Origin: Sphingomonas sp.
GTDB taxonomy: Bacteria; Pseudomonadota; Alphaproteobacteria; Sphingomonadales; Sphingomonadaceae
Assembly: GCF_003248515.1 (NCBI RefSeq)
Contig: NZ_QFOB01000007.1
Span: 1-64,000, forward strand
Length of the DNA: 64,000 nucleotides
Direction: 5' to 3'
Positions 25,582 through 34,214 of this stretch are shown here, piece by piece. The position numbers and the translations under genes are program-made. The notes beneath the pieces are model-generated. The model had not been told where the DNA came from, ran no database searches, and saw only the letters and a list, made by a program, of their open reading frames with translations. The stretch's first letter is position 1. Every line of letters starts with the position of its first letter.

Positions 25582-28500
25582 TCAGAATTTGACCGAAGCA
25601 CCCAGGAAGAATTCGGTGCCGATCGAATCGTAGGTCGCCGGATAGGTGTTGGCGCGAACCTGCGCGCTGCCCACCACCGGCGGCTTGTTGGCGAACACGT
25701 TGTTCGCACCGCCGAACACCTGGATATTCTTGAGCACATCGGCGGTGAACGAGAGATCGAAATAGTTGCGATCGCCCAGGCGCGGGTGCGAGAGGCTCGC
25801 CAGGGTCGGCGCGGTGGCGCTGCCGGCGCGGGTGGGGATCACATAGCGATCGTCCGTCACGCGGCCGACATAGCGATGGCGGATGCTGAGGCTGATCGGC
25901 CCCATCGCATAGGTGAGGCGCGACGTACCGCGCCAGCGCGGCAGCGGCTCACCGCACGTCTGCCCGAAGGCGCCGGCGCAACGATTCTTGGTATTGGGGA
26001 ATGCCGCCACCGGGGTCAGCGTGAAATCGTCCAGATAGGTCCAGTCCGATCCCAGCGAGAGCGAGCTCGTCTCGGCCATCCCGAACAGCCCGAATTCCAG
26101 CGGCTGGGTGTAGCGTAGCACGAAATCGATGCCCGCCGTCCTCATCTGCCCGGTATTGGCCGAAAGGATGCGCGCCGGATACTGATCGGTGATGGCGCCC
26201 GTCGTCGGATCGCGGCGGATCGCCTGGCAGAAGTTGCTGCTCGCGTCCTGCAGCACGTTGTAGCAAAGGTTGAGCGTATTGTTCAGGCCGCCACCGAGCA
26301 GGCCGATCGCCCCATCCAGCGTGATCTTGAAATAATCGACGCTGAAGCGGAAGCGCGGCAGGAAGCGCGGCGTGAAGACGGCACCGAACGTATAGGTGTT
26401 GGACTTTTCCTCACCCACGCTCGGATTGCCGCCCTGATCCACCGGGAAGAAGGTGTTGGGCTGCACCACCGCGGTGAACACGTTGCCCGCCGGAACGCCG
26501 GTGGCGACGCAGATCGCGCGCACGGCTGCGGTCTGCTGCGCCGTCGGCTGGCGGCTGGAGCAGGGATCGGTCGCCAGCGGATTGGTGCGGGAAAGGCCGC
26601 CATACAGCTCGTTGACGTTCGGCGCGCGGATCGCGCGCTGATATTGCCCGCGGAAGCTAATGTCGTTGCTCACCCGCCACTCCGCACCACCCAGATAGGT
26701 GAGCACGCCGCCGACGCCGGAGAGGCTGTAATCCGAATAGCGGAAGGCGCCATTCACGGTCAGCGCCTGGATGAAGGGCGTATCGTGGATCAGCGGGACG
26801 CGGATTTCACCGAAGACTTCCTTGGCGCTGATGCTCCCGCCCGTCGCCTGTCCGGCATTCCAGCCCACCACGTCTCCGGAGGCCAGATACTGGTCGGGGC
26901 GGAAGCTGGCCGAATTCTTGCGCCATTCGACGCCGAGATCGAAGGCGATGTCACCAGCCGGCAAGGTGAAGGATTTGCCGGTGATGGTGGCGGCGGCGAC
27001 CTGCTGGACGGCGCGCGTCGTATTCGTGGCCGTCACGGAAATGGCCTGCACGCACGCCTGGCTGATGTTCGAGCCGAAGACGTTGCACACGGGCGCCGCG
27101 CCATTCACGGACAGCAGGGATGCCTGCAGCGCACTGCGCGAGAGAGCCCGGTTCAGCTCCTCCGTATAGTTGGTCTTCGCATAGGTGTAGTAGACGTCAT
27201 AGGAGATATCGCGCACCGCACCCTCGACGAGATCGCCGAGATCGCCACGGAAACCGAATGCGCCGCGGAACACGTCGCGACGCTGGTTCGCCTGACGAGG
27301 CCCCACCTCCTGATAACGACGCCCGAGGGTGACGACTGCCAGGCCGTCATTGGCCGTTGTCGTGCGCGTGACAGGGCCGGACGCAACGCTGATCGTACCG
27401 GTCTCGGCCGCGTCGAGCTGGCGCAACACATTCTGCACCGACGCGCTCAGATAAGGATTGTTGACGTTGAGCAGTGTGGCGACGCCGACATTCGGCGGAG
27501 CCAGCTGCGCGCGCACTTCATTCTGCGAATAGTGCAGTTCCATATAGCCGGTCACGCCCGGCGTGAAATCAAAATGGCTGAGACTGTTGAACATGTACCG
27601 CTTCTGCGGAATGATCAGGTAATTCTCAGGCGCGAGATTGTAGCGGTCGGCCGGATCGAGCGCAGGCCGCGCGGTGGTGCCGGCATCGTTGAAGGTGAAG
27701 CCGAACGATCCGACATTGGAGAGACCGGCGGCATCATAGGCGGCGCGCAGGCCGCTGCTGGCCTGGGCATAGGTGGGAATGCCGGAAACGCGGCTGTTGG
27801 GAATATCGCCCGAGCCGCCGAAAATGAAGCCCGGCTGCCCGCCCGACGAAAGGCAGGATTGGCCCGAAGGCACGGTGAAGGGCGTTCCCAGATGATATTT
27901 GTTGTCGTCCGAACCCGGAACGACGCACCCGTCGCCCAGCGCGAAGAGCGTGAAGCCGCCACGATCGCGGCGTGTGATCGCATCGCGCTTCAGATAATTG
28001 GCCGAAATGACGACATTGCCCCGGCCATCGGCGAAGTTGCCGCCCACCGTGATGCTGTAATCATAGGTCTTGGCGCTGGTCGGCGAATTGGCGTTCATCT
28101 GCGCGCGCGCCTCCACCCCTTCGAACTTGTCGTCGAGGATGAAGTTGACGACGCCGGTGATCGCGTCGGAGCCATAGACGGCGGAAGAGCCGCCCGTCAC
28201 GATTTCGGTCCGCTTGATGAGAGCGCTCGGGATCGTGTTGATGTCGACGGTCTGGTCCGGCCCGGCAATGGCGAAGCGACGGCCGTTCACGAGGACGAGG
28301 TTACGCGTGGCGCCGAAGCCGCGCAGATTGAGGTCGGCCTGCCCGGCCCCCTGACCCGACACCGTGGAGCCACCCGTGGCGGAGGCGACGAATTGCGGGG
28401 ATTGCGACAGCAGCCGCTCCACATTGACCGTGCCGGACAGCTTGATGTCGGCGGAGCTGACGACGGAAACCGGTGTGGGCGCGTTGAACCCGTCCTGCGC

Positions 28501-28689
28501 CAGTCGCGATCCGGTCACAACGATATCGGAGGGATCAGAGGAGGCGGCTTGCGCGGCAGCCTCGCCGGCGACCGCCACTGGCGCGGCGGTCTGCGCCTGC
28601 AGCGCTCCGGCAGGAAGCACCGCAGCCAGCACGGCCAGAGTCGTAGTGCACAGGTAATAAGCTCGCCGGCGGCGATCGAAATTCGACAT
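25582..28689 (-). CDS. TonB-dependent receptor for plant oligosaccharide uptake
   Basis: A 1,035-residue outer-membrane protein from the ATG at 28689 (ribosome site GGGGAGAGG). An extended leader ends at ALQAQ. The TonB box-like segment DIVVTGSR is followed by a plug domain (VERLLSQSPQF, LNLRGFG, VLVNGRR) and a long barrel ending in aromatic Phe (GASVKF), needed for insertion by the BAM machinery. Its LacI-type operator and place next to xylXB and xylanases point to import of xylan-derived oligosaccharides. There is no SusD partner. The ligand is inferred from context only. Confidence 0.92.
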   Translation of the reverse strand: MSNFDRRRRAYYLCTTTLAVLAAVLPAGALQAQTAAPVAVAGEAAAQAASSDPSDIVVTGSRLAQDGFNAPTPVSVVSSADIKLSGTVNVERLLSQSPQFVASATGGSTVSGQGAGQADLNLRGFGATRNLVLVNGRRFAIAGPDQTVDINTIPSALIKRTEIVTGGSSAVYGSDAITGVVNFILDDKFEGVEARAQMNANSPTSAKTYDYSITVGGNFADGRGNVVISANYLKRDAITRRDRGGFTLFALGDGCVVPGSDDNKYHLGTPFTVPSGQSCLSSGGQPGFIFGGSGDIPNSRVSGIPTYAQASSGLRAAYDAAGLSNVGSFGFTFNDAGTTARPALDPADRYNLAPENYLIIPQKRYMFNSLSHFDFTPGVTGYMELHYSQNEVRAQLAPPNVGVATLLNVNNPYLSASVQNVLRQLDAAETGTISVASGPVTRTTTANDGLAVVTLGRRYQEVGPRQANQRRDVFRGAFGFRGDLGDLVEGAVRDISYDVYYTYAKTNYTEELNRALSRSALQASLLSVNGAAPVCNVFGSNISQACVQAISVTATNTTRAVQQVAAATITGKSFTLPAGDIAFDLGVEWRKNSASFRPDQYLASGDVVGWNAGQATGGSISAKEVFGEIRVPLIHDTPFIQALTVNGAFRYSDYSLSGVGGVLTYLGGAEWRVSNDISFRGQYQRAIRAPNVNELYGGLSRTNPLATDPCSSRQPTAQQTAAVRAICVATGVPAGNVFTAVVQPNTFFPVDQGGNPSVGEEKSNTYTFGAVFTPRFLPRFRFSVDYFKITLDGAIGLLGGGLNNTLNLCYNVLQDASSNFCQAIRRDPTTGAITDQYPARILSANTGQMRTAGIDFVLRYTQPLEFGLFGMAETSSLSLGSDWTYLDDFTLTPVAAFPNTKNRCAGAFGQTCGEPLPRWRGTSRLTYAMGPISLSIRHRYVGRVTDDRYVIPTRAGSATAPTLASLSHPRLGDRNYFDLSFTADVLKNIQVFGGANNVFANKPPVVGSAQVRANTYPATYDSIGTEFFLGASVKF

Positions 28690-28786
28690 GTTCCTCTCCC
28701 CTTTTGGCAACTCAATGCCCGCCCGCTGCACGGCAGAAGACGATGATAAGCTGGGCTTTTGCCCTTACTGGCTTCGCGCATCGGAA

Positions 28787-28802
28787 CTGGTAACGCTACC
28801 AT
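28787..28802. promoter_or_regulatory. LacI-family operator (site 4), receptor promoter
   Basis: CTGGTAACGCTACCAT, with perfect TGGTA/TACCA arms, lies 98 bases before the receptor ATG and matches site 3 in 12 of 16 positions. The remainder of the 299-base gap between the receptor and SGNH genes shows no gene. Confidence 0.75.
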
Positions 28803-28988
28803 TTTCCAATGCATTAGGCCCGATCAGGATATAAAAAGACTCCATCCTGTCAACGGCCAAAGTGATGGGCAGCCGATGGTAGCCCTCCCATTGCAGGCCA
28901 GAAACCGCGAAAATCGAGGGAATTGGCCTGGATTTTGGCCACCGCCACACCCGCTTTTTCCGCTCTGCGCGCCGCCCGGCGCGGCATG

Positions 28989-30173
28989 CTAGCGGAACAG
29001 GCTCAGATCGATCATCGCCCCCATCCGCCGAAAGCCCGCGGCGTTGGGATGGATATGATCGCCGCTGTCGAATTCCGGTGAAAGCCGGTCCGGCGAACGC
29101 GGATCGGCAAGCGCCTTTTCAAAATCTATCACGCCGTCAAAGGCGCCGGCCGAACGTATCCAGCCATTCACCGCGCGCCGCACGGCATCGCCTTCGGGCG
29201 AATAGAAAAAAGCATCGCGATAGGGCAGCAGGGTTGCGCCGATCACCCTGATGCCCCGCGCATGGGCCCGTGAAATGATCTGCCGGTAAGCCGCCATGAT
29301 CGTCGCGGGCGCCGGCATCGGCAATCGATCGCGAACCGAGCCGCCAATATCGTTGATCCCCTGAAACAGGATCAGATAGCGGGCGCCGGGAACGCCGAGC
29401 ACGTCCCGATCCAGCCGTGCCAGCGCCGGCTGCCCGGTGCCCATCGAAAGAAGGCGATTGCCGGATATGCCGACATTGGCGACCCCTGCCCGCCCCGCGA
29501 GCCGGGACGACAGCACATCGGGCCATCGCTCATTTTCCCTGCCATCGGTAATCGAATCCCCGATCGTGACGATCGTCCGCGCGGCCGGCCCATCCACGTC
29601 GATCGCCGTCAACAATATGCGCCCGGCGACGATCCGCCCCCCGCCAGGCATGGTCGACAGATCGGCCGAGCCGCCCTGCGTCATCCGCGTTTCGGCCCCC
29701 GCCAGCGGGTGCATGGCAAGCGTCGCCGTTTCGCCGGGGGCATGAATGCTGATCGCCAGCCGCGCTCCAGGCTCCGTCGCCAGATCCACCGGATCGCTTT
29801 CCAGCGGCGACCAGGCGGAAATTACCGCCCGCGCCGCCCCACCGAATGTCATCGTGCGCGTGCTGCCCGCGATGATGCTGCCGTCGGGACCGGCCAGTGC
29901 GACTTCGACCGTGTCGACCGGCACGGCGGAACCGCCCAGTTCGTTGGACAGGCGAAGGCGCAGCCGAGCTCCTCCGGAACTCAACAGCGCCGTCATCCGA
30001 AAGGTTTGATCCGCGCCGTCCACCAGCGGCGCGGGAGGCGCGTCCCGTGGTCCGGGCGGGGGCGCGTTAGGAAATTGCAGCGGGGCCGCCGCCCAGCTTC
30101 GCGTCCAGGCGGCATGAGCCGGATGACTGAGGAGTGCGCAGGCTAAAGCAGCGGCAGCCCATCGATGCAGCAA
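28989..30173 (-). CDS. Exported SGNH/GDSL hydrolase (carbohydrate esterase type)
   Basis: A 394-residue protein with Sec leader ending SHPAHAA, starting at a TTG (30173) that has ribosome site AGGGG. After an N-terminal beta-rich domain, the SGNH blocks are clear: GDSITDGR (Ser), QGINDIGG (Asn) and SGDHIHPN (Asp-x-x-His). This two-domain layout is common in secreted GDSL esterases next to glycosidases, where they deacetylate plant polysaccharide, so it is a plausible last member of the hemicellulose locus. A perfect 14-bp palindrome lies 46 bases upstream. Confidence 0.85.
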   Translation of the reverse strand: MLHRWAAAALACALLSHPAHAAWTRSWAAAPLQFPNAPPPGPRDAPPAPLVDGADQTFRMTALLSSGGARLRLRLSNELGGSAVPVDTVEVALAGPDGSIIAGSTRTMTFGGAARAVISAWSPLESDPVDLATEPGARLAISIHAPGETATLAMHPLAGAETRMTQGGSADLSTMPGGGRIVAGRILLTAIDVDGPAARTIVTIGDSITDGRENERWPDVLSSRLAGRAGVANVGISGNRLLSMGTGQPALARLDRDVLGVPGARYLILFQGINDIGGSVRDRLPMPAPATIMAAYRQIISRAHARGIRVIGATLLPYRDAFFYSPEGDAVRRAVNGWIRSAGAFDGVIDFEKALADPRSPDRLSPEFDSGDHIHPNAAGFRRMGAMIDLSLFR

Positions 30174-30218
30174 TGATCGCCCCTCGAAACCGTCAGCATG
30201 AAAGGCTGATCTCTCGTT

Positions 30219-30232
30219 GCAGAATATTCTGC
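30219..30232. promoter_or_regulatory. Perfect 14-bp palindrome upstream of the SGNH gene
   Basis: GCAGAATATTCTGC is self-complementary and sits 46 bases before the SGNH start. It differs from both recurring elements of the locus and may bind another regulator. The gap 30174-30327 otherwise holds nothing I recognise. Confidence 0.35.
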
Positions 30233-30327
30233 CGGAACGCGGATTATAGGCGCCGGCCCATCATTTCCAAGCCGCGCCTGTGGCCACGATTTCGCGCAAG
30301 CCGGTCATGAACGCCCCAGCCTCACGA

Positions 30328-30771
30328 TCACGCGGATCGCAGCCGGATGATATGGCGCACCGCCAGCCCATAGCCATCGACACCAAGCCCGCTGACGATG
30401 CCTGTCACGCCCTGCGTCATGATCGATTTCGATCGCCAGGCCTCCTCCCGCCGATGGATGTTCGAAATGTGAACCTCCACGATCGGGCAGTCGCACATCT
30501 TCAGCGCATCGTAGACGGGATAGGCGGCATAGCTGAAGGCCGCCGGATTGAAGACGATCCCGGCGGCTCCGACCCGCGCGTCATGGAAGAAATGCACCAT
30601 CTCGTGCTCGGCATCGGTCTGCCGGAAGACGATGTCGAAACCCGTGGGCTCCGCGATGGCACGGCATTCCCGTTCCACATCGGCCAGCGTGGTCGTGCCG
30701 TAAATGTGCGGCTCGCGGATCCCGAGGAAGCCCAGATTGGGACCGTTCAGAACGTGGATCGTACCGGACAT
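30328..30771 (-). CDS. Type II 3-dehydroquinate dehydratase-like protein with substituted catalytic His
   Basis: A 147-residue protein of the usual AroQ length, ribosome site AAGGAAG. Residues expected in the active site are in order: Arg19 and Tyr24 (GIREPHIYG), Asn75 (FNPAAFS), Glu99/His101/Ser103 (VEVHISN) and Arg113. The usual THTS/THYS motif is replaced by SYAA, so position 81, normally the catalytic His, is Tyr. Type II dehydroquinases interconvert 3-dehydroquinate and 3-dehydroshikimate for aromatic synthesis or quinate breakdown. This one may be a specialised or weakly active paralog, so I give no symbol. Confidence 0.85.
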   Translation of the reverse strand: MSGTIHVLNGPNLGFLGIREPHIYGTTTLADVERECRAIAEPTGFDIVFRQTDAEHEMVHFFHDARVGAAGIVFNPAAFSYAAYPVYDALKMCDCPIVEVHISNIHRREEAWRSKSIMTQGVTGIVSGLGVDGYGLAVRHIIRLRSA

Positions 30772-30929
30772 GATCTTCCTTCTTCGGCCTGATCGGGACG
30801 GCCATCGCGCCGCCAGATCCGTGCCTATCGACGAAACGGCGATCTTTCGCCACCGCCGTCATGGACGATTTGGGGAGAGCCCCCCCGCCACCCGGCGCCC
30901 ACACGCAAACCGCGCATCCCTCGGCACGC

Positions 30930-30960
30930 AAAAAGGCCCGACACATACCATGCCGGGCCT
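30930..30960 (-). terminator. Rho-independent terminator of the PEP carboxykinase gene
   Basis: AGGCCCG (30934-30940) pairs with CGGGCCT (30954-30960). On the minus strand the stem is followed by TTTTT (A-run 30930-30934). It lies 45 bases after the pckG stop. Confidence 0.8.
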
Positions 30961-31005
30961 CTCCGCTTTTCGTGATCGGCGCGAAGGCCGATCGGCAATC
31001 CCGGA

Positions 31006-32871
31006 TCAGGCCGGCTCGACGACCTGTTCGGACGCTTCCGCGATGCGGGCTTTCAGTGCCGCCTGCTGGCGCTTGAGCGCCGGAGGCAGACGATCGCCGA
31101 AGCTGTCGAAATAGGCCCCGTTGCGCTCTACCTCGTCAGCCCAGATATCCATGTCCACGGACAGAAGCATCTCGATCTGCTCCGGCGTCAGCGTCAGTCC
31201 GTCGAGATCGAGGCTGCCCTTGGCCGGAAGCAGGCCGATCGGCGTGGCATTGGCCTCCGCCTTGCCCTCGATCCGCTCGGCGATCCATTTCAGCACGCGG
31301 GCATTATCGCCGAAGCCCGGCCATACGAACTTGCCGGCGGTATCCTTGCGGAACCAGTTGACCAGGAACAGCCTGGGCAGAACGGACGGATCCGAAGCCG
31401 CCGACGCACCGATGCGCACCCAGTGGTTGAAATAATCGGCCATGTGATAGCCGCAGAAAGGCAGCATCGCGAAGGGATCGCGGCGCAGTTCGCCCACCTT
31501 GTTCTCGGCCGCCGCCGTGCCTTCGGATGCGATATTGGCGGCCATGTACACGCCATGATCCCAATCCAGCGCCTCCGTGACGAGCGGCACCGCGCTCGCG
31601 CGGCGACCACCGAACAGGATGGCGGAGATCGGCACGCCTTCCGGCGAATCCCAATCGCTGGCGATGGCCGGGCATTGCGCGGCCGGCACGGCGAAGCGCG
31701 CATTGGGGTGCGCCGCAGGCTTGCCGCTGGCCGGATCATAAGGCTGGCCCGTCCAGTCGGTCAGTCCCTCGGGCGGCGTCTTGGTGAGGCCTTCCCACCA
31801 CACGTCGCCATCCGCCGTCAGCGCGGTGTTGGTGAAGATGCAATTGCCGCTGAGCGTATCGATCGCATTCTTGTTGGTGGAAGGGCCGGTGCCCGGCGCC
31901 ACCCCGAAGAAGCCCGCTTCCGGATTGATCGCATAGAGGCGCCCATCCTTGCCGAAGCGCATCCAGGCAATGTCGTCACCCACCGTCTCGGCCTTCCAGC
32001 CCGGTATGGTCGGCTCCAGCATGGCGAGGTTGGTCTTGCCGCAAGCGCTGGGAAAGGCGGCGGCGACATAGTGGCTCGCGCCTTCCGGATTGGTCAGCTT
32101 CAGGATCAGCATATGCTCGGCCAGCCAGCCATCGTCGCGCGCCATCACGCTGGCGATGCGCAGCGCCACGCATTTCTTGCCGAGCAATGCATTGCCGCCA
32201 TAGCCCGATCCATAGGACCAGATTTCTCGCGTTTCCGGGAAATGGACGATCCACTTCTCATCGTTGGACGGCCAGGCGACATCGGCCACGCCTTCGCCCA
32301 GCGGCATGCCGACCGAGTGGACGCAGCGGATGAAGAAGCCGTCATCGCCCAGCACATCCAGCACCGGCGTGCCCATGCGGGTCATAATCCGCATGGAAAG
32401 GACAACATATGGACTATCGGTGATCTCGACACCGATGATGCTCTTGTCCGATCCCAGCGGCCCCATGCAGAAGGGCACGACATACATCGTGCGCCCCTTC
32501 ATCGTGCCGGAGAACAGGCCGTCGAGGCGCGTGCGCATTTCGCCCGGCTCGGCCCAATTATTGGTCGGCCCGGCATCGCTCTCGGCATCCGAACAGATGA
32601 AGGTGCGGCTTTCGACGCGTGCGACATCGCGCGGATCGGAGCGCGCATAGAAGGAATTCGGGCGCTTGGCGGGATCCAGAGCCACCAGCGTGCCGGCATC
32701 CACCAGCTGGGCGGTCAATTCGTTCCATTCCGCGTCGGAACCGTCGCACCAGCGGATCGCGTCCGGCTGCACGTGGGCGGCGATTTCCTCCACCCAATCC
32801 AGCAGCGCGCGATGCTGCGTGGGGGCTCCATCGACGGCGCTTTTCCGCTCGTTCTCCGGATTCATAAGCAT
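31006..32871 (-). CDS. pckG: Phosphoenolpyruvate carboxykinase (GTP)
   Basis: A 621-residue cytoplasmic enzyme, typical for the GTP-dependent family. Diagnostic segments include CMGPLGSDKS, the phosphate loop FPSACGKTNLAML with the reactive Cys, and NWFRKDTAGKF. It converts oxaloacetate to PEP for gluconeogenesis, or runs anaplerotically. That fits a strain feeding xylose carbon into alpha-ketoglutarate through the Weimberg route, although the two loci are not physically coupled. The ribosome site GGGAAGGAT precedes ATG 32871. It diverges from an unusual LysR-like regulator 104 bases away. Confidence 0.97.
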   Translation of the reverse strand: MLMNPENERKSAVDGAPTQHRALLDWVEEIAAHVQPDAIRWCDGSDAEWNELTAQLVDAGTLVALDPAKRPNSFYARSDPRDVARVESRTFICSDAESDAGPTNNWAEPGEMRTRLDGLFSGTMKGRTMYVVPFCMGPLGSDKSIIGVEITDSPYVVLSMRIMTRMGTPVLDVLGDDGFFIRCVHSVGMPLGEGVADVAWPSNDEKWIVHFPETREIWSYGSGYGGNALLGKKCVALRIASVMARDDGWLAEHMLILKLTNPEGASHYVAAAFPSACGKTNLAMLEPTIPGWKAETVGDDIAWMRFGKDGRLYAINPEAGFFGVAPGTGPSTNKNAIDTLSGNCIFTNTALTADGDVWWEGLTKTPPEGLTDWTGQPYDPASGKPAAHPNARFAVPAAQCPAIASDWDSPEGVPISAILFGGRRASAVPLVTEALDWDHGVYMAANIASEGTAAAENKVGELRRDPFAMLPFCGYHMADYFNHWVRIGASAASDPSVLPRLFLVNWFRKDTAGKFVWPGFGDNARVLKWIAERIEGKAEANATPIGLLPAKGSLDLDGLTLTPEQIEMLLSVDMDIWADEVERNGAYFDSFGDRLPPALKRQQAALKARIAEASEQVVEPA

Positions 32872-32944
32872 ATCGATCCTTCCCTCTCCGAGAATGCGAT
32901 TCTGCCCTCTGGCTATGCCTCCTCCGGCCGGCCCACAAATATGA

Positions 32945-32961
32945 TTATCGGAAAGCTATAA
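32945..32961. promoter_or_regulatory. Putative LysR-type site in the pckG/regulator gap
   Basis: TTAT and ATAA arms separated by 9 bases fit the T-N11-A style of LysR operators. The site is 15 bases before the regulator ATG and 74 from pckG. Low-information match, supported mainly by position. Confidence 0.35.
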
Positions 32962-32975
32962 GCCTGGGCTAAACA

Positions 32976-34172
32976 ATGCCGATGGACGGTGCTTACGATC
33001 TTAACCTTCGGCATCTGCGGATGCTCTCGATAATCGCGGAAAACGGCAGCCTCAGCGCCGCCGCGAAAGCCGCATCCATCTCCCAGCCCGCGCTAACCCA
33101 GGCGCTGGCGAAGCTGGAGCTGGCCTTCGGCACGGCGCTGTTCGATCGCACCGCCGCGGGCGTGATCCCCACCGCGAGCGGGCGGCGCGTGTTGCAGCGC
33201 GTGGAGCGTGCGCTGCGCAGCTTCGCGCAGGCCTGCCGCCGCTGCGCACGAAACACACCCGCCGGCCAGTTTGAAAATTATCTGACGACCACGCATGTCC
33301 GGGGGCTGATGGCGCTGGCGGAGGCGGGCAGCTTCCTGCGCGCGGCTGACGAGGCCGGCGTTTCCGTGCCTTCTCTGCACCGCGCCGTGCGCGATCTGGA
33401 GAAGGTTTCCGGCACCGCGCTCGTCGAGCGGCGCGGGCGCGGCGTGGGGCTCACCCGCGCAGGCGCCAAGCTCGCGCGCGGCTTCACGATCGCTGTCACC
33501 GAACTGGGCGCCGCGATCGAGGAAACGATCGACGGCGGGGGCCGCCTCTCGATCGGGGCGATGGCGCTATCCCGTTCGCAATTGCTGCCGGCGACACTGG
33601 CGGAGCTGCTGCGCGAGCGGCCGGACATAAGGGTAGACGTGATCGAGGGCTCCTATCTGGAGTTGGTCGAGCTGCTGCGCAGCGGCCGGATCGACATATT
33701 GATCGGCGCGCTGCGCGACGCGCCCGGCCGCGATCTGCTCCAGGAGCCGCTCTTCACCGATCGGCTGACCATCATCGGCCGCGCCGAACATCCGCTGGCG
33801 GGTACATTTGCCGGCTTCGATCAGCTCGCCGAACATTCATGGATCGTCGCGCGGCGCGCATCCGGGCTGCTGGATCGCTGGCAGCAGATGTTCGATCGTT
33901 CGAACAAGGCGCGCCCCGAGGCGCCGATCCAGTGTGGTTCGGTCGCCCTGATCCGCGGTCTCCTGTTGCGAACCGACTTCCTCACCCTCCTCTCCACCGA
34001 TCAGGTGCGCTCGGAAATCGAGGCGGGCACGCTCGTGCGCATCGAATCCGAAGTGCCGGATACGATGCGCACGATCGGCGCGATCACCCGGCGGGACTGG
34101 TTTCCCACCAAGCTGCAGGAGGCGTTCATGGTCGCGCTGCGGCGGACGGGACGAGAGGCCATACACGGCTAG
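32976..34172 (+). CDS. LysR-family regulator with two tandem helix-turn-helix domains
   Basis: A 398-residue protein, about 95 longer than typical LysR regulators. The extra length is a second DNA-binding domain: the first spans about 11-70 (LRMLSIIAENGSLSAAAKAA) and the second about 107-166 (GLMALAEAGSFLRAADEAG), each followed by the SQPALTQAL/SVPSLHRAV recognition helix and a wing. A normal effector-binding domain starts near 180. It diverges from pckG and may control it. The start at 32976 lacks a good ribosome site, and an ATG at 32982 is equally possible. Both domains are in one uninterrupted frame, so this is not a frameshift artefact. Confidence 0.88.
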   Translation: MPMDGAYDLNLRHLRMLSIIAENGSLSAAAKAASISQPALTQALAKLELAFGTALFDRTAAGVIPTASGRRVLQRVERALRSFAQACRRCARNTPAGQFENYLTTTHVRGLMALAEAGSFLRAADEAGVSVPSLHRAVRDLEKVSGTALVERRGRGVGLTRAGAKLARGFTIAVTELGAAIEETIDGGGRLSIGAMALSRSQLLPATLAELLRERPDIRVDVIEGSYLELVELLRSGRIDILIGALRDAPGRDLLQEPLFTDRLTIIGRAEHPLAGTFAGFDQLAEHSWIVARRASGLLDRWQQMFDRSNKARPEAPIQCGSVALIRGLLLRTDFLTLLSTDQVRSEIEAGTLVRIESEVPDTMRTIGAITRRDWFPTKLQEAFMVALRRTGREAIHG

Positions 34173-34214
34173 ATGCGCCCGCCCGGCGGCGGCGCTCCAC
34201 CCGCTATCAGCGGA

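Noticed and set aside
26644..28746. 700-codon plus-strand frame opposite the TonB receptor
   Set aside because: Shadow of a GC-rich gene; the minus strand shows plug and barrel motifs and a proper ribosome site.
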